Positions 47,400 through 61,382 of a stretch of 64,000 bases of DNA are shown in pieces. The stretch comes from Calycina herbarum (taxonomy: Eukaryota; Ascomycota; Leotiomycetes; Helotiales; Pezizellaceae). The notes beneath the pieces were generated by a model, which saw nothing but the letters and a program-made list of their open reading frames with translations, was not told where the DNA came from and searched no databases. The translations under genes were made by a program, and so were the position numbers. The stretch lies in assembly GCA_001414485.1 (NCBI GenBank), contig LLEY01000016.1:248001-312000 (forward strand), given 5' to 3'. Within the stretch, counting starts at the first letter, position 1, and every line of letters begins with the position of its first letter.

Positions 47400-50300
47400 T
47401 TCCTATGTTAGGTTTATATATCCTGTCTATTTAATCTTATACTCGAGTTAAGTACGAGAGCCTTTCCCTAAGAGCTTCTTTTGCTATTAACCTAGTATTC
47501 TTTTAACTTACTATTCTATAGTATCGTCTACTAATATTATAGGTGGTTGATCATCGTCTGTAATTTAACTAGGCAGCGGGTCTGTAGCTGCTAGCCTTAA
47601 TAAGTCTATATTAAAGACATTATAGATACTAGGCGAGGTGTCTAGCTTATATATAGACGGGCTAATAACCTCGATAACTATGAACTTAGCGGATCGAGTA
47701 TCTAGTTTCTTACTAGCCCTGTCTGTTTATATATTCTATAAGCTTAAGTAAACCTTGTCTCTAACCTTATATATAGGAGCGGTATTCTGTAAACGATTTG
47801 CTTAAGTCTCCTAGTCTTGTTATACCCTTGCTATTAATAATTATACCTATTCTATAATAGCCTTAATCTTTGCTACTATTGCTTCGCTCTTTTAAATTAG
47901 TGTTTTTATGTTTATAGGTGCTACGACGTCTATTAAGAGGTCGATAGTCTATAACAGATAGCCGTGGCTAAGTTAGAAGAGGCTTATACTCGTTAATATT
48001 AAATCCTGTCTATTAAAAGCTAACTGTACTACTGGCAGCTAGTCGGCCTAGTCGTCCTAAGCTATATTAATCTACTGCTGTAGAAGCGTCTCGACTTTAG
48101 TATTTACCCGTTTCGTTAACTCGTTAGTTTATAGATAGAAGGCTATAGAGATCCGTTATTTAATCTATAAGAAGTTACAAAGTGTCTTCTATACTTGTCT
48201 AATAAATTACGAGCCCCTATTAGACACTATTACTCTTAGTAGTCTATGTAAGCTATAGTATATAGTAATAAATAAGCGAGCAAATTCCTCTGATAATATA
48301 GTCGAGTTATAGGCCGTAAGGAGCACCTCTTTACCTAAACGGTCTATGAACACTGCTATTATATTAGAGTCTTTACTTATAGATAGTAGTCTAATAAAGT
48401 CGACAGAGATCTCCTGCTATTACTGCTTAGGAATTAGTAAGGAACGAAGCAGACCTTGTTTACAATCCCTCTAGACCTTAGTACGTCTATAAACTCTATA
48501 GTTATAGATAAACTGCTTAACTATAGTCTGTAGGTTTAGCTAGAAGAACTCTCTTAAGACTATTATAATTGTCTCGTTCTTGCTAGGATAGCCCGTAAGT
48601 ATAGAATTATAGAGTTCCTATATAATTACAGTCTATAGTAGCTTATAGTCGGGGACCTATAGTCTGCCCCTAAACTGTAAATCACCGTTCTTATTAACTA
48701 AGTAGTTAGAGACAGAGACTTTAACTAGAGAAGCGAGGTCTGCTAGAAACACTCTATCTCCTTAGTAGACAGTGTCTATAAGACGCCTAAAGTCCTTGTT
48801 CTATACCTTTCCCTCTTCCTAGAGGTTCCGTAGTTGGTCTATAAACGCTTGCTACGTCGCTACGTTACTTACTTAATTCCTCTCGTTTATTAACACTAGT
48901 ACTAGCTATATAGTATTTCCTTGAATTATTCTGTCTAGAATTAATTATACTATTCTATAATTAAGGCGTTTATCTCCCTCCTCTAGGAGGTCCTAGTCTC
49001 TTCTTATTAATATATCTAGTAGTCCTCTCTCTTTACCTAGGCGGTATTAGATTATTAGGTTAAACTTGCTAAGTATTAACTACTACCGTATTTATCTTTT
49101 AGATAGTTTATAGACTATTATAAAGTACTTAAGATTCTTATAATCTATAAGTATTATAAACTACCTAATACTTTTTAACTCTACTTCCTATTCCTTAAGG
49201 CAACGAATAATAGCTAACAACTCTTTATTATATATCGGGTAATTGTATTCAGCAGGTACGTGTTTCTTTGAGAAGAAGGCTACGGGCTGTAAGACGCTAT
49301 TCTTTACTTAAGAGAGCACGCCTCCTAAGCAATATCTAGAGGAGTCTGTCTCTAGGACCGTCTCGTAATCTAGGTCAAACTAAGCCAGTACTAGGGCCTC
49401 TGTAAAGGCCTGCTTTAACTGTTCGAAGGCTCTATTCGCTTCGTCTGTCTATTAGAAGGATATATCCTTTTTAACGAGTCTATAGAGAGGAGCTATAATC
49501 TATGAAAAGTCCTTAATAAACCGTCGATAGAAATTCGCAAATCCTAGGAAGCTAAGGACGCCTTTTACTGTTATTAGTGCTTTCTAATCTATAATAGCTT
49601 ATATTTTAGCTAAGTCTATCTATAAACCTTTCCCTACTTCTATAATAAACCTAAGGTACTTTGTAGACTATACTTTAAATTCGTACTTATTAATATTAAG
49701 CTATAGCCTAGTATCTTAAAGCCTTTATATTACTTTATAAACATACTCGCGGTGCTGGTTACGAGTACTGTCTATAAAGACTAAGACATCGTCGATATAT
49801 ACTAAGACAAAGTCGTCTAAGAACTCTTAAAGTATATAATTAATATACTACTAGAAAGTGCTAGGAGTATTTATAAGCCTAAAAGGGGTAATAAGCTATT
49901 TAAAAAGCCTAAAGCGTGTCTAGAAAGCCGTTTTCCACTCGTCTCTCTTCTTAATTCGTATCTTATAAAACGTAGTAATAACATCTATTTTTATAAACTA
50001 CTTTGCTTTTCTAATCCGGTTAAGTATCTCTTAGATTAAGGGTAATAGATAGCGGTCCTTATAAGTTAACTTATTTAGTACTCGGTAGTTATAATAGAAC
50101 CGTAGGCTCTCTCCTAGCTTCTGTACGAAGAGTACTAGCGCAGCTGCTAGAGAGTTGCTTACTCGAATGAATTCCTTATCTAGTAGCTCTGTTAGGGTTT
50201 TATAGAGCACTAATAGCTTGTCTCGTAACATATTATAGAGTAGCCTCTATAGGACTGTCTCCTTAGATCCGCTGTCTATCTATAAAAGCTTAATACTATG

Positions 50301-52150
50301 ATTAATTCCTTGTTAGTATACTAATAACTTGTTTACTTCTTTTCTATCGAAAGCTAGGTAGAATTCTAGACCGATCTAGCTAGGCAGCTTTGTCCGCGGG
50401 TCTATATACTTCTTCTCTACTAACGCTTTACTAATGTCTACAAGGCTAGCTAAGAAAACTTATAGCTTGTGTTTACGATCTATAAGAAAGTAGAAGACAG
50501 CTGCGCTTACTTGCTTATAGGAGTAAGACTTTTCTAGCTTATTATAAACTTCTAACCTAGAGTCTTAGAAGAGCAAGCATCTCTTAGTAGTATTAAGTAA
50601 AGCTCGCTCTTTCCTTAACTAAGATTTTCCTAGAATTATTTTATAGCCCTCGATCTTAGGGACTACGTAAGTATAAACCCGTTTCTGCTAGTAGCCTCTA
50701 ATATCTATACTAAAAGATACTACTTAGGATATAGTATCCTCTAATACTTCTTCTACTAACTATAAATACCTTAGTATAATTTGTATATAAGAGAGCTAAT
50801 AATAATAAATAAAACGGTCTAAAACAATTCTATAGACTAAATACTCTAAATCTACTAAGGCTTATAAAGTAGCTACTCTATTTACTAAAGCCGATATAAG
50901 AAGAAGTTTTTCGTCTATATATTCCTACTTAAAATGTCTCTAAGTGTCTATTACTAACAACTCCCTTCGTCGTCTCTGCCTACGCTTTCTAACAAGAGCT
51001 ACTAGTTTTCCAAATCCGAGGAGACATTACCGTCTTCTTCTTCTAATTCTAGCGCTACCTCCTTAACCTCTGCCTTCTGTTTATAGACCGAATCCGCTGT
51101 TATAGGTCGCCTTAGTAGTCTATATAGACATTCTTAAACAAAATAACTAGTAGCTCTACAGCGAAGACAGCGACTAGTACGAGCACGGTTGCTTTATTCT
51201 TCCTAGGACACCTATTTAGTATACTTAGTACTAGTTATTAAGACTTTAGCAGGTACCGGTTCCTAATCTATACCTTCTACAGATGCCTTATAGGTAACTT
51301 TCGGTCTATTAGCGATATTACCGCTCGTTACCTACTATATAGTATCTGTCGAGCGTTTCTAAGAGGTCTGTAGTGTTTCTAGGAGAGTCTAGGCCCTGGA
51401 TCTTAATATTCGAGCTTTATAAGCCCTTAAGCAGTCGTCTGTTTCTTTAATAATAGAGTAGTAAGACTCGAAGTTAGGTTAAGAAGGAACTGTAATCATT
51501 GCCTTAACTAACTCGTCGCTAAGGATTCGGTTAAGAGACATCTTCTTTACGTTGTCCGGCTAAGATCCTCCTCTAGACTCTATAAGCAGGACTTGCTATT
51601 CTATAAAGACCTCTAGGAATAGTCTTAAGCCCTAGCAGAAGGATTCTAGCTTTCGTTACGCTCTTTCCTTAGCTTACAGGTCTCTAAACATAAACTCTAC
51701 TCGATCTAAGAAATCACTGCTATTAGCTAGCTCTAGCTTACCCTGTTCCCGTACCTATGCTTCTATTCTACGGAGCGCCTTACTCTATAGAGATCTGTTA
51801 AGTGCCTAAAACTTAACGTATTTAGTATATCTATAGTAGTCGACTTCGATTTTAGCTCGTGCTTGTTATAACTAAGCTTCTAGCTTGTCCGAGTCTCTAT
51901 AGAATTCCAGTAGTAGAGGAAGAGATTTCCTAGGTTTATTATCGTTGTAGACTATCTATAAACGAGCTTTCTTATCCTTCTTTTACTCGTTTGTAATCCG
52001 TAGACGATCGTCCTCTTAGGTAGATATTAACTGATTCTACTACTCTTAAACATACTATAGGAACTAGGCAGGTAGCTGATTTAGTATACCGCCTTCTTAT
52101 AGTTCTTCTATTATTCGTAAGTTCTGTAAATGCTATGAAATGGCCTATAA
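47400..52150 (-). pseudogene. Gypsy gag-pol (RIP-interrupted)
   Basis: Polyprotein of the element, on the minus strand. Gag lies at the high-coordinate end with a CCHC-like knuckle CLRCRATSYFV.EC at about 51190-51120, where His and one Cys are altered. RT is clearest: LLDKEFIRVSNSLAAALVLF at about 50200-50140, RFYYNYRVLNKLTYKDRYLL at about 50110-50045, and an intact active site YIDDVLVF at about 49800-49777. RNase H and a zinc-binding-plus-core integrase follow down to about 48000, and a basic C-terminal part to 47400. The longest stop-free piece is 66 codons at 50031-50231. TAG codons elsewhere make it inactive. Confidence 0.8.
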
Positions 52151-52225
52151 GTTCTAGTATTACTATAAAGGCCCGATATGTTCTAGTATTACTATAAAGG
52201 CTCGTTGTTTTTAAATCGAATCTAA

Positions 52226-52467
52226 TATTAGAGCTTATAGTAAGTACTAATAAATTAAACTACAGAGGCTGTCTATATATAAGAAGATTCGATTATCCTT
52301 TCTAAGCTAGAGTCCTTACTAACTTATATACTCAGTTAGCTCTTTCTAGAGAGTTCTACTAAGAGTACTCTCGAAGGTTCTGTTACGTCTATGCGTTACT
52401 AAGCGAGGTTACGTAAATACGTCGCTGGAGTACTCCGAGACTTATTCCACAGGTATAACCTTTGATA
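52226..52467 (-). repeat. 5' LTR of the full-length Gypsy
   Basis: 242 bp; in sense it begins TATCAAAGG (probably TGTCAAAGG before RIP). ACAAG duplication immediately outside at 52468-52472. Confidence 0.88.
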
Positions 52468-52472
52468 ACAAG

Positions 52473-55400
52473 TGTCGAGGATCTCTCTAGTATCTAATAG
52501 TTCTTAAGTTACTATATAGCTGAATCGTCTTTAGCTATAGCCTCTTTAGTAGTAAAGAGATTTAAGTCTCTAATAGTATTAATTATATATTAAGTCTATT
52601 AATATTTTAAGTATATAGCTGATATAGGCGACCTTCTTCGGTAATAGCTTTAAGAACGCGGTGAAATTAAGTTAGGCTTATACTCTATATATAGTAATAT
52701 ATATTAGAAAATATTTTATTTAAGAGTTTTATATCGTCTTCGTTATTATATATACTTATATTAAATATTAACGTACTTACTAGTAGTATAGCGTCAAAGG
52801 TAGAGACTTTATAGCTTAGTAGGTAAGATAATATAAAAGAAACTACTTACTTCTAGCGTCTACTAAGATTTCTACTTCTACTATAATAACGATTTTCTTC
52901 TTATATAATACGTTAATTAATAGACATAGCTATAAATATATAACATAGTCTAGTAAAGAGGCTAGTTTAATTCGCTCTACTATATTTATAATTAATTTTA
53001 ATAGATAAGTTCTTAAACATTTCTACAGATGAGTTCTATATAGCGCTTTTTATTACTAGTTAAGTATACTACTTCTAGAAACCTTCTATTCTAGCGTCTA
53101 GAGATTAGGTTTCAGCTGCTTCTAAAGCAATTAACCTCTTTTAAGAGAATCGGCTCCTAGACCGAGATCTTCTTTTATAAATTAAAAGATTTATTAAAGA
53201 ATAAGTTCTTATAAAGTAGTATATATATTAAACTTACTAGAGTAAGAGAGAATAAGTTTAAGACTCTTAAATACAGGTTATAGATTACGTATACTATTTA
53301 GAACACATAGTCCTATTTACTCTTATAAGCTCTTCTTAATAAGATTATCTATTTAATTCTATTTAAATAAAGCTAGTTTAAGAGCTAATAATCTAGCTCT
53401 TTTAAAGTAATATCCTTATTAAGAGAAGTTTATAAAATAGACCTAAGCTTATCTCGAATCTTAAATAATATAGATACTTGAATTTGTTAGTATAAGAGAA
53501 AACTCTTAATATACGATAGTCTTACCTATAATAAGTATTCTAGGTTTACTTATATATATAGGCAAGGCTTTAGACTTATAAATAATTTCTCTACTTAGCT
53601 GTTCTAAAATAACCACTCTCTGTCCTCTTTCTATTTCCGATACTCTCTTCTCCTCTATTTTTTATATAGCTTTAGTCTTCTTCGTCTTCCTTTTATTAAT
53701 CTCTTCGATCTTAGCTTTTAATATAACCTCTAGAGAGAGCGGTCCTAGTAGAATCTTTACTCGTTTTAAAAGCTTATTAGACACTAGCTAGGTAGTATAA
53801 AGCGTAATTAAAAGGCTCTAGTAGTGTTAGAAAGAGATATCCGAATTAATACTATAATATATATAATTATTCTCTAATTTCCGATCTTCTACTAAGACCT
53901 AATTAAATAACAGATATACTACTTTATAAAGCCTTGTATAGAACCCTTTAGTAAGATAAGCTATCTTAGAGAAGTTAGACTTACTAATATCTTTAAACTC
54001 CTAGACTAAACAGATTTAGTAAGCTCGAACTTTATAAGCGAGCGTACTCTAGACTAGCCGTTCTAAAAGTAGCAACTACGCTATAATACCGTAGTCGCTA
54101 GCAACTATAAAGATATACTCGTAGTTGCCTACTAGTACGATAGCGCCGTGCGGCCTAGTAAATAGTACCTGGCCTAGTCCTCTACTCTGCCTGCTTACGT
54201 TTATCGTACGAGACTAAAGAATCTTAGTCTATCTACAACGAGGCTCGATTACGAGCTCTAGCTTCGTCTACCTCTTACTAGTCTAGGAGACGACTATAAA
54301 TAGATAGGTCTATATAAAAATAAAGGAATATATACTAAGTAATAGAAGATATATATTAATATATTATCTAGCTTCTATGCTCAAAGGTTCTTATAGAATT
54401 ATTATTAATTATATAGAGCTATTTTCATCTTCGCTAGAATACTTAAAGACCTCTTTAACTCTAGGTAACTTTCTACCTTTAGTACGCGCGACGAATCTAT
54501 TATAGTATAGTAAGAGCACTTCTTTAGTTATAGACATAGCTATGAAAATCTCTAAAGAAATATAAAAGTATAATCTAGAGAACAGCGTCGACGGAATATA
54601 GAGTAGAGCAGATATAGTAATAACAGCTGCTAGTATCTAATATAAGTAGAGAAAGATCTTATAAAACTATTTATAAGAAGGTAACTAGAACTAGGATAGT
54701 ATAATAATTAAACTAAGAGATAATATACTCTATAATATATTAGTAAGTATAAAAAGATAATAGTAATAAGAGCACTTACTACTACCGTAGATAGGTTTAT
54801 AATACTATATAAGAGAAAGGCTATATAGGAGAAGAGTATAGCGAATATATAGAATAATACTAGGCTATAGAATATTATCCTAGTAGAACAGTGTATTAAT
54901 TAAAAGTTGCTTAATATAACAGACGTGCTTTAGTAGACAAAGGCAGAATAAATAATACTCTATTCTTAGAACAAAAGACGAGGAGAGCAGAAGAGCTCGA
55001 GAGAACCGGGAACTAAATACAAGTCCTGCAACGCTAGTACTAGCGTGCATCTAAGCGAACATATAATATGTAGCAGCTCTCGTAACTATAACTGTCATAG
55101 TTAATCTTATTCTACGTCGATATTAGAGAGATTACCTAGACACTAGATAGTAACTTATTCTTAACTTATTATAGATATATCTTAATATAAAGTTATACTA
55201 CTAAAAGAGAGTTAAATTCAACCTCTAACCTTTAAGTCAAGCTTCTCTATATCCTAGCTTTAAGATATTAAACCTTAGCCTCTATCTTATAGCTTTAACT
55301 TAAACTTCTCTATATCCTAGCTTAGATAAATCAACCTCTAGCTTTATAAAAGTAAACTCTCTTATTTTAAGTCTACTTAATTTCCTAATTACAAAGTATT

Positions 55401-58400
55401 AAATACCCTTTCTACTAATAACCGCGAAGATAAAAGAGCTAGTAATTTACGAAATAGAAGAAGCTAGTAAGATTTTCGAAAACGAGAAATAACTAGCGAG
55501 ATACTGAAAAGAAGAAGCTATTAAGAGACGGACAGAGAGAAGGCTAAATACTAAGATAAGAGAATATATACTTGAAAACTAATACTTAACCTTAAAGCTC
55601 TTCTTCTATACTATATAATTACTAAATTAATAACAGCGACAGTATACTATAGAGTACTAGAAAAATACAGATTCTAACTATTATATTTCTCTATAGAGTA
55701 GTTTATAATATTATATATCCTTATTAGCTCTTATAAATTATACTATATACCTTTTAAAGGAAGGTATTTTCTCTACCGTATCTTTTAGATCTAACTAGAG
55801 AATACGCTCTAGAGTTCCTATAGTAATCCGCTATTAAGAGAGCTTTGGCTTAGAAAACCTAACACGTTTTATAAACTTGAATTTAAGGAACTCCTCTTAT
55901 TTAATAATAAATATGATTTCCCTAAGATTTTTAAGCTCTGAATAGCTAATATCGAGAAGTAACAACTAGAGATTATATTCTAAGGAAACTTCAACTACTA
56001 GAGACTAAACATTCTCTCTAAACTCAGGGTATAGACGAGCTGTACGTCTATATATCTTAGAGTTAGTAGCGAGATAGAGAGTATTATAAATAGGATTTAT
56101 ATAGAAGAGCGTTTACTTAGAGATATAAAAAGCAGGCTTAAAAACAAATAGAATAACCTCTTAAGAAAGTCAGCAGACGTAAAGTACTACTAGAGAACTA
56201 ACGCTACTAAAGAAGGCTTTAATTTTCTTAGGACCTTTGAAACATCGGATTATTCAAGAACTAGGGAGAGTATAGTTCTAGATCTTAATTTAGAGTTTAG
56301 AAGAGAGGTTCTTAAAGAGAGTAAATATACGCGGTGCTAACATAGTATATATACTAGTCCGTAGTAGATGTTTAAAGAAGCGCTATAAGTTATAATACTA
56401 GACTATGCGATTATAAAAGACTGATATAGTAACGTGGGAAAGAAGAGGTATTTAGATTAAAGGTTACGAAGAGAGAATAGCGATAGATATACTTACTTAA
56501 GACGGGGGTAGAGTAAGGCTCGCTTTACTCTAGCTGGTTAGAACGTAGCTCTTTTAGCAAGCTCGAAGACATAGCGCTAAATAGCGTCCCGAGGTCTAGG
56601 GAAGGTATACTAACTTTCTTTATCTACTACTTTCTAACTGTTCTCTTCGTCTCTATCTATTATTAACCTAGTAGTAATATAACTTAGACTCACTTATTAC
56701 GCCTCTCTCTTTCAGTCGGTATAGCCTCGCGTTAAGCTAAACAACGACACGTCTTACTCTTTATTAGCTAGTCTATATATAAGCTAAGATAGTAGCTCTT
56801 CTAAAATAGCAACCCCTTCTCTAAGATAATATACTAAGATAACACCTCTAGGTTATTACCTTTAAGTACTAAATACTATAGCGTAAGTTTAATACTAAGC
56901 TAAATTATTATTAAAGCTTTAATTATAATACTTGAATAGTAACTTTAAAATAAGTAGAAGTGTTAGAGGATACTAAAGAGATTAATAGATACCTACGTGA
57001 AAACTACTTATAAAGCAGCTGCTACGGAACGAATCTTCTTAGACTATAAGAGAAAGGCGGCCTAGCTTATATTATATCGTACGACGTATACGTAAGAGAA
57101 GTAAAATACTACGATTACTATATTCTACGAGATATCCTTAGATATCTGGAAAACCGCTACGAGAGAGTTAGTAGGTCTTAAGTAACACTCTTCTATTACT
57201 AATATTATTCGTAAAATATCTTATAAACGTCGCTATAAGTAGTCTAACCGCTTCTACTTTATTTCTAACTACGGCTTCTAATAGATCAGTCTCTTAGTAG
57301 ATAATAAAATCCTACTTCTAATCGTCGCCGTAAGTAATTTAACTGCTTCTACTCTATTTCTAACCGTAGTTCCTAATAGGTTATTAGCTCTCGAAAGCTT
57401 AATCAAATCCTCTAATATTATTATCGACTTTAGTAATACTAAATAAGACGTAAAATAGTTTAATTATATTAGCTAGCTTTATAAGATTATCTCTAGAGAA
57501 GACTTAGAGTATCTCTATAATAATACCTGCCTCTCTAAGCAGCGCTGCTTAATATATCTTATAATAAGAGATAAAGGATATTTTTAATAAGAGAATATAT
57601 AATACTATTAAAGAGGACAGTATTTAGTATAATAGAATAACCTACCTAAAAGCTACTATAGAGATAGTCTTTTCTATCTAAGGCCTAGTAATAGTTAGGA
57701 AATACTACTAGCTTTATAACTAGCGAGTATATTAGAGAACGACGTGTTATAGTATTTATTAGAAAGGAAGTACCTTCTCTTCTCTATAGAGTATATAATA
57801 TTTACTATAAATTGTTATATCTACTTCTGATTTAACTTATAGAGTAAGTATATCTTCTTTTCCGATATTAGATAATATAACTATTCGTTGCCGGAGAGAC
57901 TCTCCGCTAATAGTCTTAAAGAGCTAGCTAGGGCCTGTAATAAACTCTAACGCAGCTATAGTTTATATATTAATATAATAGTAACTGAAATATAATTACA
58001 ACTTAATAGCCCGGTGCTAAAAACCGGAGTATTATTCTATAGACTGGAATTTGTTCTTCTGAATCCCTAGATAGTATTCCACGTTTGCTGCTAACTCTAC
58101 TACGGTGTAAATATTACGAGGTAGTTTCGTACTAACTAAAATCGACACTCGCTTTGATCTAGTACCGACTCGCGTAGTAATTATATATAAATTTACACGC
58201 TACAGCGGCTACAGTGCTAATAATAATTTACTCTTTAGTAGCGAGGCCTTCGAGCTTAGATTAGACCTCTTCGTAAGTAACGTCTATCTCTACGTACTAA
58301 GACGCTCTTTATAACGAAATAAAGCGTAGGTACTTCGAGTTCAAGCGATATAAAATCTATAAACGCTCTAAAATTTCTGTCTATTTTTATTTCAGTTATA

Positions 58401-60753
58401 ATTATATACCTCCTCTAAACACTCCTAGCCTATTAATTCTGAAAATTATTATTACGTCGTCGCTATATCTTAAATTTATAGAGAGTTTCCTTTTATACTA
58501 TAATAAGACCTCTTTAATATATAATACTACTATTAAATTTTTTTCGCTTTTTAATTATATAGATTAATTAAATATAGATATCTAGGTTCTACTATAATAC
58601 TAAAATACTATTACTACTCTTATAGAGGCTAGAGTATAACCTATTATACAACGTTACTACAAAGGATAATACCTTCTCTAATTAAGCGATTATAGATCCT
58701 AGTTAGCAGCGGTGTAGTTGTAGTATTCTTAGTAAAATTATATAATAAAATCTATAGCTGCGACGCTTATAGCTACGCGGTACCCTGCCGGGAAATTCCT
58801 GTATACCGATATCTAGAGTAAAAAGTAGCCCGGTACGTAACTAATAAAATCAGCTGTCTTCTACTTATAGCTAAACCGGCTTCCTCTTCGTACTTTAAAG
58901 TCGTAATCCTAACCTATAATAAGAGTCTTAAACGCTACGCTATAATTAGTCTAGCTCGCTACCTCTGTTATTACTTAAAAGTATTACTAAGTAATAAATA
59001 AGTAATTATATATTATACTATAGTATTACTATTCTATAGCTAGGTAGTAGCTAGAAATTATTATCTATTAGATTAGAAGTATAGAGATCTTAATAATTAT
59101 ATATTCTTTGTAATAATATTATTTATAAGTAAGTAACTTATTAAAAGTAATAATATATAATTTAAACCTTCTAAACTCCGGCTCTAGTAAAACATATTTT
59201 CAAATAATATAGATATTAAAGTACTACTATATTAAGTAAACTTACTAAACTATTCTAACTCTAACTCTTTTATACTTGTTTTCTTCTCTCTTACTCTGTT
59301 TTATAAGTAAGATATAAAAGATTTCGTCGTCTAACCTATCTTCGTTCTTAGCCTTATTACTCTTACTTATCTTCTCTATAATAATAACTCGTTCTCTACG
59401 AAATTCCTTTCTATCTTCTATATCAAAGCTAAGCTATCTTATATTATACCTAAATAAATCTAATATCTAGTAACGTATTATCTTAACTATCTACTCTACC
59501 TCTAAGTAGTAACCTTCTTTAAACTCCTATATATTAGTTATTAAAGCCTTTATAACTCTATTATAAAACTTAATATATCTAAAAATTTCTAAGTTTCTAA
59601 ATAGATTACTAATAAATCTAATACCTCTTATATAAGCTATCTAAGACTATAATAGAACTAATAGTAGCCTAGAAGATTTATAATTAATCTGTTTTATAAG
59701 ACTAGTTCGTTTCTATAAGAGAGTTCTATAAAGGTATAATCTAAAGATACTAAAGTATACTTAATAAGAGAGAGTATCTATAATATAGAAGGTTAACCTA
59801 GATAATACCTAAGCTCTATTAGTATTCTTTAATAAGCTACGATTTAAATAGTCTATTAAGAAGAATACGAGAAATACTATAATACTGGAATATTCTAAAA
59901 TAAATAGTTATTTTAGAAATTTTAGATCGAGTTTAAAGTGTTTCTTTTAACTAAGAGAACTATTTAGTAGAGTAGTAAAGTTAATATATCTTAATTTAGA
60001 AGATGTTATAATAGGTCTTATCTTTTTAATTAGGTTAGATTCTTATAATAAACACTCTTACTATACTTCTAGTATATTTAGTTAATACTAAAATAAATAG
60101 TTCTCTAAGATAAGAACTATTCTTATATAACCTATACTTATATATTTAGTTAAGCTTATTTAACCTTCTTATTAAAATCTAATAGATAAGTATAGATATA
60201 TACTATTTAATCTAAATCGTAGTTGTGAAAATAGATATATTCGGTTATAATATTTCTTTTAAGAAATCTACTATTTAAATTAATAGCTAATATTATAGTA
60301 AGTATAAAATAAGCTGAAGTATAGACTTTTTCTATATATATAGATTTACACTTCTAATCTTCTTTCGCCTCTTCTTCTTCTTCTTATAAAATATAAAGCG
60401 AATTAATCTAAAGATAGTAAACTTTAAAATATTAAGCTACGTAGATAGTATTCTAAAAGGTTAATAGTAGTTTATTAAAAGTAAACTCTTCTAGACGATC
60501 GTTGATATTTACTATAGTTATATAGTATTATAGAACCTTCTTAGGCTGAAGTTTACTCTAATAATAAGATAAAGTAATATATTTTCCTACTACTATTTTC
60601 TTAATAGAAACAAGTTTTAAAAAGCCTAGAGTATAAGATAAACTATCTAGGTTACTTATATAAAGAAGTCTTATAAGTAACTATTTACTTTTATTAAAGT
60701 TATAGTTTATATATTATTTATTATACTATTAAAGCTATATACTAAGTAGTATA
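52473..60753. other. AT-rich relic DNA, unassigned
   Basis: Eight kb of RIP-type sequence. The first 1.8 kb (to about 54300) continues, on the minus strand, the unrecognised frame cut by the Gypsy element, with stretches such as AIVLVGNYEYIFIVASDYGI near 54120-54070. Further on (about 58200-60600) frames are ambiguous. A less mutated patch with CA/TG is at about 55010-55110. No LTR or TIR pair was found. Confidence 0.35.
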
Positions 60754-61382
60754 TATAAAAAAATGCTTTTATTATACCTTAAACCTCTTAAATAGAGAAA
60801 GAGAAAGAATGTATTTATATATAAATTTATAATTCTAGAATGTTCTAGATCACGTGTTACTGATTCTAAGCGATTCTAGTAACACTCCCTCTGAATCAGT
60901 ATATACTCTGAATTAGTATATAGAGATAGATACCCTAGAGTAAAAAACCCTTCTTCTAACTTCTAGTAGACCTCTAATAGAAGAGGAAAACTATAAGTAT
61001 ATAAGTAAACTATACGTCTTTTACCCGAGTATTTAGAGAGGTAGGATATTCCTCCGGTTCTTATTTTATAAGAAGACTGACTCCTTCGGTTTTTGTTTTA
61101 TAAGAAGACCGACTTCTTATACGTATAGGTGCTTTGATTACGTAAGTTACCTAGCTATTCTAGTCTTATCTAGATCTACGAGAGAATATAGTATTTTGTC
61201 CTTACTATACTATAATACGCGCGAGCGCTATAGTAACTAGTATTACTACTATGTGAAAAAATGCTTTTATTATACCTTAAACCTCTTAAATAGAGGAAGA
61301 GAAAGGATATATTTATATACAAATTTACAATTCTAGAATGTTCTAGATCACGTGTTACTGATTCTAAGCGATTCTAGCAACA
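60754..61382 (-). mobile_element. TRIM-like miniature LTR retrotransposon (629 bp, 131-bp LTRs)
   Basis: Two direct repeats of 131 bp (60754-60884 and 61252-61382) flank only 367 bp of non-coding sequence. In the minus sense the LTR runs TGTTGCTAGAATCGC...TTTTTTCACA. Just inside the 3' LTR is a polypurine-like GATTCAGAGGGAG (60897-60885). The layout (LTR, short interior, PPT, LTR) is that of a TRIM or a strongly deleted Copia-type element. Flanking 5-mers (GTATA and GTACT) do not match perfectly. Confidence 0.75.

Larger units (their letters stand above)
47092..52467 (-). mobile_element. Full-length Ty3/Gypsy retrotransposon, 242-bp LTRs, TSD ACAAG
   Basis: Two equal LTRs (47092-47333 and 52226-52467) bound a 4.9-kb internal region read on the minus strand. 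Perfect 5-bp duplications ACAAG lie at 47087-47091 and 52468-52472. A polypurine tract GGAAGAGGGG precedes the 3' LTR (at about 47345-47336). Gag with a CCHC-like knuckle, RT, RNase H and integrase follow in Gypsy order. RIP damage is present but milder than in the first Gypsy, consistent with a later insertion. Confidence 0.88.
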
